Shown one piece after another: positions 59,054 through 64,000 of a stretch of 64,000 nucleotides of DNA (the stretch's first letter is position 1; every line of letters begins with the position of its first letter). Source of the stretch: Acutalibacter sp. (lineage in GTDB: Bacteria > Bacillota > Clostridia > Oscillospirales > Acutalibacteraceae); contig JAHHRN010000006.1 of the NCBI GenBank assembly GCA_020025775.1, positions 1-64,000 of the forward strand, written 5' to 3'. The position numbers were made by a program, and so were the translations under genes. Under the pieces are notes generated by a model that saw only the letters and a list, made by a program, of their open reading frames with translations, was not told the origin of the DNA and searched no databases.

Positions 59054-61873
59054 TTAGAAACGGCGTGTAAAATCGGAAACCAAAGGTGCATTTACATTCA
59101 CCTTATAGGGGTCTCCGGCTCTCACCGTGTTCTCGTCTATTATAGCATTTTCCTTGGAATTTGCAAGATTCTTGTATTCTTTTTTGAGATTTTCCAAAAG
59201 CGCCTTTGCAGAAAGCTCCTGCTCTAAAAGTGCAGAAAGTGCCGAAAGCTTGGTCGGAAGCTTCGAGGTAACGACCGCCTGCATGGTGGAAACGGTATCC
59301 GCCGCGTGCAGATAGGTGCCTTCTTCTGCCGTAAAGGGTGCTGTGAAAATCTGCTGATTTGCGCCCTCCACCTGAACGGGTGCAATCGCCGCTACAAAGT
59401 CAGCAGAAACATTTTCGGGCAGTTCGGCATCAAAAAGAAGCAAGGCTTTCGCTTCCTTTAATTCGCTGACCGGTGCAAGCTCTAACAGCTTTGCACTCTC
59501 GTAGCCTGCGGCAGTTTCCTGCATAGCGGCGTACACCTTTTTAAAGTTCTGCTTTAAGAAATACAGTTCCTCTAAGGTGGCTGTCGGTCCTGCTACAACG
59601 ACCGGCTCTTCGCCGAGTGTCGCGCGAAGCTTTGCATAATCCTCTGTGGATGCGACCTTGCCGTTTTCCTGTGCCGCAAGGACAGCGAATCGACCGCCCT
59701 TACAAAGGATGCCTGTTTTACCGTAGGGTACGGCACGTGTCACAAGATTACCGACATGGCGCATTTCCTGCTTGCAGTGTGCAGAGCAGAGATTGCAAAC
59801 GGTTTCCTTAGTTTCCTCTTTTGCAACCAAACGCTTCTTGGTCGGCTGCTGAATACGCAGAGCACCGGTCGGGCAAACCGCTTCGCACTGACCGCAAAGA
59901 ATACAGCTGCTCTGGTCAAGCGGCAAAGCGTATTCGGGCTGAACAATCGTGTTAAAACCTCTGCCTAAAAGGCCTAAAACCGCCTTACCCATTTTCTCTT
60001 CGCAGACACGAACACAAAGACCGCAAAGAATACATTTATTCTGGTCGCGGGTGATGAGCTGTTCGTTGCTCTCGATTTCGTAACTGTGTTTGACGCCCTT
60101 GAAGCGAGACGGCTTTACATCGTATTCGTTTGCATAAGCAATGAGCTTACATTCGTAATAATCATGACAGCCGCATTCGAGACAGCGCATGGCTTCTTTT
60201 TCCGCCGCTTCGGGGCTAAGACCCAAAGCCACTTCCTTGAAATCGTGTCTAGCTTCGGCGAAATCACGCTTCGGCATTTCGACACGCGGTGCTTTCTCAA
60301 ACTTCTCGAAGAAGCTCTTTTCTAAGGTTCTTTCGACAAAATACGGTTTCTTATAGGGCACGAGCTCGCCGTCTAAATAACGGTCGATAACCACCGCCGC
60401 TTTTTGCGCTTCGCCGATAGCGGCAACAGCAATGGATGCACCGCGGTTCGTCATATCACCGACCGCAAATACACCCTCTAAAGAGGTACGGAAGGTTTCT
60501 TCATCTGCCGCAACGGTATTTCTCTTGGTTGCCTCTACGGCTTCAAAGCCCTCTAAATTCGGCTTTTGACCGATGGCGATAATCGCTGTGTCGAGCGCGA
60601 TAAACTCCGTCTCCCCTTCGATAGGCTCGGGACGGCGTCTGCCGCTCGCATCGGGTGCGCCGAGCTGCATTTTCTGCACGGTAACACCGGTGAGCTTGCC
60701 GTTTTCTTCTGTATATTCGAGCGGTGCAGAGAGGAATTTAAAGGTTACGCCCTCTGCCTTTGCATCTTCGATTTCTTCCTTTTCCGCAGGCATTTCCGCT
60801 TCGGTTCTGCGGTAAAGCACATAGACTTCCTTAGCACCCAAACGAATGGCTGTGCGGCAGGCATCCATAGCGGTATTACCGCCGCCGACAACGGCTACCT
60901 TATCGCCGATTTCGGGTGCATTTTGAAGCGCTACTTCACGCAAAAAGTCGATGCCGCCCCATACGTTTTGATAGGTTTCGCCGGGCACGTGCATAAAGCT
61001 GCTCTGCCATGCACCTGCCGCCAATACTACAGCATCGTAATCCTTCTGCAATTCTGCAACGGTTACGTCTCTGCCAATTTTTACGCCGTTTTTAAGGGTG
61101 ACGCCGAGTGACTCAATCTGTGCGATTTCCTTATCCAAAATCGCCTTGGGGAGTCTGTATTCGGGAATGCCGTAACGCAGCATACCGCCCATTTTGGGCA
61201 TAGCATCGAGCACGGTTACCGCATGACCCATACGGCGCAGGAAGTTTGCCACGGTCAAGCCGCCGGGGCCGCCGCCGACAACCGCCACGGTTTTACCGGT
61301 ATCCGGCTCTACGGACGGTACATAGGGGTCATCGCTTGCCATATCCATATCGGAAGCAAAGCCCTTGAGTGCCGCAATCGCAATCGGTTCATCGACGAAC
61401 TGACGGCGGCATTCTTTTTCGCACGGATGCGGGCAAACTCGACCGATAGAGGACGGAAGCGGAATTTTTTCTTTAATCACGCGAACGGCTTCCTTGTATT
61501 CGCCGTTGGCAACCAGGCTTACATAGCCCTGGCAGTCGGTATTCGCCGGACAAGCCTTGGTACAGGGGGCTTTGCAATCGCCGTCATGGTCGGAAAGCAA
61601 AAGCTCGAGAGCCACTTTTCTGGCTCTGTCTACGCGCTCGGTATGCGTATGCACCACCATGCCGTCGCGCACAAGGGTCGAGCAGGCTCTTAAAAGCTTC
61701 GGAGAGTCCTCGGCTTCAACCACACAAAGACCGCAGGCGCCGTAAAGCTCAACTCTGCCGTCATAGCAAAGGTTCGGAATTTTAATCCCATTGGCTGTGG
61801 CGGCGTTTAAAAGCGTTGTACCTGCCGGCACTTCCACGGGTTTTCCGTCTATAATAAGTTTCACAAGTTCCAT
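59054..61873 (-). CDS. GltD-like flavoprotein fused to 2Fe-2S, ferredoxin and NuoG-like domains
   Basis: A 939-residue redox protein. In order: a 2Fe-2S domain (CYDGRVELYGACGLCVVE), a GltD-type Fe-S region (CKAPCTKACPANTDC and CPHPCEKECRR), FAD site VAVVGGGPGGLTVANFL, NAD(P) site VAVVGGGNTAMDACRT, two 4Fe-4S motifs (CILCGLCVRVCEE and CILCGQCEAVCPTG), and a C-terminal molybdopterin-oxidoreductase-type Fe-S segment (VCNLCSAHCKQE, GILCKGGRF) with no visible molybdenum domain. It resembles the large subunit of Stn/Sporomusa-type Nfn transhydrogenases. Start chosen at ATG overlapping the upstream stop, with GGAGG. Confidence 0.85.
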   Translation of the reverse strand: MELVKLIIDGKPVEVPAGTTLLNAATANGIKIPNLCYDGRVELYGACGLCVVEAEDSPKLLRACSTLVRDGMVVHTHTERVDRARKVALELLLSDHDGDCKAPCTKACPANTDCQGYVSLVANGEYKEAVRVIKEKIPLPSSIGRVCPHPCEKECRRQFVDEPIAIAALKGFASDMDMASDDPYVPSVEPDTGKTVAVVGGGPGGLTVANFLRRMGHAVTVLDAMPKMGGMLRYGIPEYRLPKAILDKEIAQIESLGVTLKNGVKIGRDVTVAELQKDYDAVVLAAGAWQSSFMHVPGETYQNVWGGIDFLREVALQNAPEIGDKVAVVGGGNTAMDACRTAIRLGAKEVYVLYRRTEAEMPAEKEEIEDAKAEGVTFKFLSAPLEYTEENGKLTGVTVQKMQLGAPDASGRRRPEPIEGETEFIALDTAIIAIGQKPNLEGFEAVEATKRNTVAADEETFRTSLEGVFAVGDMTNRGASIAVAAIGEAQKAAVVIDRYLDGELVPYKKPYFVERTLEKSFFEKFEKAPRVEMPKRDFAEARHDFKEVALGLSPEAAEKEAMRCLECGCHDYYECKLIAYANEYDVKPSRFKGVKHSYEIESNEQLITRDQNKCILCGLCVRVCEEKMGKAVLGLLGRGFNTIVQPEYALPLDQSSCILCGQCEAVCPTGALRIQQPTKKRLVAKEETKETVCNLCSAHCKQEMRHVGNLVTRAVPYGKTGILCKGGRFAVLAAQENGKVASTEDYAKLRATLGEEPVVVAGPTATLEELYFLKQNFKKVYAAMQETAAGYESAKLLELAPVSELKEAKALLLFDAELPENVSADFVAAIAPVQVEGANQQIFTAPFTAEEGTYLHAADTVSTMQAVVTSKLPTKLSALSALLEQELSAKALLENLKKEYKNLANSKENAIIDENTVRAGDPYKVNVNAPLVSDFTRRF

Positions 61874-63630
61874 TATTCTACCTCCACAGCGCCGAATCTG
61901 CACGAATCCAAACATTTGCCGCAACGGATGCAGACTTCTGTATCAATCACATGGGGCTGTTTTACCGCGCCGCTAATCGCGTGTACGGGGCAGTTTCTGG
62001 CGCAAAGCGTACAGCCGCGGCACTGTTCGGCATTGATTTTATAGGTGATGAGCGCTGTGCACTCACCTGCCGGACATTTCTTTTCGTTGACGTGTGCCTC
62101 AAATTCATTACGGAAATAACGAAGCGCTGTCAGCACGGGGTTCGGTGCAGTTTGACCGAGACCGCAAAGAGAAGCATCCTTAATCGAAGCGCAAAGCTCC
62201 TCTAAAAGCTCTACGTCGCCCGGTTCGCCCTCGCCTTCTGTAATTCTCGTGAGCACTTCGAGCATACGCTTTGTGCCCAAACGACAAGGTACGCATTTAC
62301 CGCAGGATTCCTTCGCCGTAAAGTCGAGGAAGAATTTCGCCATACCAAGCATGCAGGCGGTTTCATCCATAACAACCATACCGCCGGAACCCATAATCGC
62401 ACCGGTTTTGCCGAGTTCCTTATAGTCGATAACGGTATCTAAAAGAGATTCGGGAATACAGCCGCCGGACGGGCCGCCGAGCTGTACAGCCTTAAACTTT
62501 TTATTGTTTTTAATGCCACCGCCGATGTCAAAAATGACCTCGCGCAGGGTCTTACCCATCGGCACTTCGACAAGGCCGCCACGGCGCACCTTACCCGTTA
62601 AGGCAAATACCTTCGTGCCCTTGCTGTTTTCTGTACCGATTTTTGAGAAAGCCTCGCCGCCGTTTAAGAGAATCCAAGCGACGTTGGCATAGGTTTCTAC
62701 GTTATTGATGTTGGAAGGCTTTCTCCAATAGCCCTCCTGTGCCGGGAAGGGCGGCTTTAAGCGCGGCATACCGCGGCTGCCCTCTAAGGATTCAATCAGT
62801 GCGGTTTCTTCGCCGCAAACGAAAGCACCTGCGCCGGCTTTAATACGCATCTTGCAGGAGAAGCCACTGCCTAAAATATTTTCGCCTAAGAAGCCCGCCT
62901 CTTCTGCCTGTGCAATCGCATTTTCCAAACGCTTAATGGCAAGAGGATATTCCGCACGCACATAGACAATCATTTCTTTGGCACCAATGGCATAAGCGCC
63001 GATGAGCATGCCTTCAATCAGCGCATGGGGGTCACCCTCGATAATCGCTCTGTCCATGAACGCACCGGGGTCGCCTTCATCCGCATTACAAATCAAATAT
63101 TTTTCTTCGCCCTTTGATTTTCTGGCTTCGTTCCATTTGAACCAAGTCGGGAAGCCTGCGCCGCCGCGTCCTGCAAGGCCGGAGACTTTGATTTCTTCAA
63201 TCACGTCCTCCGGGCTCATGGAAGAAAGCGCCATGGCGAGCGCCTTATAGCCGTCAAAGGTTTTGTAATCTTCAATATTTTCGGGGTCTAAAAGACCGCA
63301 ATGCCGCAGGGCAATTCTCGTTTGCTTTTCTAAGAATCCGGCATCCTCGTCGGTGATGCTCAAAGCATCCAAAGCCGAAAGGTCATCGGATTTTACGGCA
63401 TTTACAATCGTTTCAGCATCCTTTTCCTGCACCTTTACAAGGCGGCGCAAAAAGGTTTTGCCGTCATAAACATCTACAATCGGCTCTAAGAAGCACATAC
63501 CGATACAGCCGGTAATCGAAAGCTTTACGTCCTTTTCTTCGGCAGTTAAAGCAGTAAGGGCGTTATACACCTTACCTGCGCCCGCGGCAATTCCGCAGGA
63601 ACCCATGCCGACTACAATTCTATCAGCCAT
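61873..63630 (-). CDS. NuoF/HydB-like NADH-binding flavoprotein subunit
   Basis: A 585-residue subunit. It has an N-terminal thioredoxin-like 2Fe-2S domain (GMGSCGIAAGAG, ITGCIGMC), the NAD/FMN region (GLAGRGGAGFPTWFKW, CNADEGDPGAFMDR), the SLBB domain, and the 4Fe-4S site ESCGKCVPCRLGTKRM. A C-terminal pair of 4Fe-4S motifs follows (CRGCTLCARNCPVHAI, CIRCGKCLDSCRFGAV). It oxidises or reduces NAD(H) through FMN. Overlaps both neighbours by 1-8 bp. Same layout as HydB/StnB of bifurcating complexes. Confidence 0.92.
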   Translation of the reverse strand: MADRIVVGMGSCGIAAGAGKVYNALTALTAEEKDVKLSITGCIGMCFLEPIVDVYDGKTFLRRLVKVQEKDAETIVNAVKSDDLSALDALSITDEDAGFLEKQTRIALRHCGLLDPENIEDYKTFDGYKALAMALSSMSPEDVIEEIKVSGLAGRGGAGFPTWFKWNEARKSKGEEKYLICNADEGDPGAFMDRAIIEGDPHALIEGMLIGAYAIGAKEMIVYVRAEYPLAIKRLENAIAQAEEAGFLGENILGSGFSCKMRIKAGAGAFVCGEETALIESLEGSRGMPRLKPPFPAQEGYWRKPSNINNVETYANVAWILLNGGEAFSKIGTENSKGTKVFALTGKVRRGGLVEVPMGKTLREVIFDIGGGIKNNKKFKAVQLGGPSGGCIPESLLDTVIDYKELGKTGAIMGSGGMVVMDETACMLGMAKFFLDFTAKESCGKCVPCRLGTKRMLEVLTRITEGEGEPGDVELLEELCASIKDASLCGLGQTAPNPVLTALRYFRNEFEAHVNEKKCPAGECTALITYKINAEQCRGCTLCARNCPVHAISGAVKQPHVIDTEVCIRCGKCLDSCRFGAVEVE

Positions 63631-64000
63631 TGTCTGCCTCCTTTGCCTGTTTCGTAAGCTCCGCCAAAATATCCTTGGTCTTTTGCGGTGTCAGGGTGCC
63701 GTAGGTCTCGTCGTTAATCATCATAACCGGCGATAAACTGCAGCAACCGAGGCATGCCACGTTTTTGAGGGTGAAAAGTCCATCCTCTGTGGTTTCGCCG
63801 TCATGGATACCAAGCGTTTCGATAATCGTTTTTTCAATTAAATCCGAACCATTTACATGACAGGCTGTACCCTTGCAAAGTAAGATTAAATATTTGCCTA
63901 CCGGCTTCAATCTAAACTGTGTATAAAAGGTCGCAACACCTAAAATTTTCGCAGGTTTAATCCCTGTGCGCTCGGAGATATGCTCCAAGACATCCATCGG
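63623..64000 (-). CDS. NuoE/HydC-like thioredoxin-fold 2Fe-2S subunit, 5' end outside window
   Basis: The visible 125 residues contain GVATFYTQFRLKPVGKY and the four cluster cysteines, two in LLCKGTACHVNG and two in NVACLGCCSLSP. The frame stays open to the right edge (a Pro codon precedes MDVLEHI), and family members have about 160 residues, so the true start lies beyond the window. It is the first visible gene of the NAD(P)H complex operon. Confidence 0.9.
   Translation of the reverse strand, partial: PMDVLEHISERTGIKPAKILGVATFYTQFRLKPVGKYLILLCKGTACHVNGSDLIEKTIIETLGIHDGETTEDGLFTLKNVACLGCCSLSPVMMINDETYGTLTPQKTKDILAELTKQAKEADNG

Noticed and set aside
1..64000. CRISPR array or prophage
   Set aside because: No regularly spaced repeats with unique spacers and no phage structural, integrase or lysis gene cluster were seen.

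Overview
The window looks like chromosomal DNA of a gut-type Clostridium-class Firmicute. The signs are strong AAGGAGG-like ribosome binding sites, TTGACA/TATAAT promoters with 16-18 bp spacing, a T-box before valS, a Bce-type two-component/ABC module, an ECF vitamin transporter, a dockerin domain, glycan-degrading enzymes and anaerobic flavin/iron-sulfur enzymes. The exact taxon cannot be read from the sequence.

Layout. 1-9.4 kb (minus strand): cysteine synthase, three cell-wall enzymes (a dockerin-bearing glucosaminidase, an Amidase_3 protein and a GHL10-like hydrolase), plsY, a small membrane protein and a uracil/xanthine permease. 9.5-11.2 kb: a cytidylate-kinase-like gene behind a long structured leader, tRNA-Leu(CAG), and an orphan RNA-like transcription unit with its own promoter and terminator and a GAAC-N4-GTTC box at its start site. 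11.5-19 kb (plus): a tight seven-gene operon that combines a CooC-type nickel-chaperone-like ATPase, two subunits of the 2-hydroxyacyl-CoA dehydratase/benzoyl-CoA reductase superfamily, their activator ATPase, a 54-residue membrane protein, an acetyl-CoA-synthase-related protein without the complete A-cluster motif, and an old-yellow-enzyme/2-enoate-reductase-type flavoprotein. I regard this as the best candidate for an undescribed system.

19.1-24.2 kb: a Bce-like peptide-antibiotic sensing and efflux operon with a nested direct-repeat/inverted-repeat control region. 24.4-30.3 kb: a glycan operon (GH95-like enzyme with altered catalytic residues, 2-hydroxyacid dehydrogenase, sugar isomerase/epimerase, heparinase II/III-like lyase). 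30.3-36.4 kb: a candidate small RNA, an ArsB/NhaD-type permease with a second cytidylate-kinase-like protein, a GH2 beta-galactosidase and a GNAT acetyltransferase. 36.4-37.1 kb: an IS200-like element. 37.2-51.5 kb: valS with T-box, comF, a canonical GH95 fucosidase, a DUF1643 protein, an FkbM methyltransferase, uvrBA, radC and pyrE.

51.6-59 kb (minus): a J-domain-like protein lacking HPD, a DUF5685 protein, and a cobalamin-riboswitch operon. That operon encodes a wall-anchored alpha/alpha-barrel protein, a DUF4430 lipoprotein and a complete ECF transporter. It reads as a split, bacterial intrinsic-factor-like B12 capture and import system. 59-64 kb: a NuoE/NuoF/GltD-NuoG fusion operon, probably an electron-bifurcating NAD(P)H complex; its first gene runs off the window.
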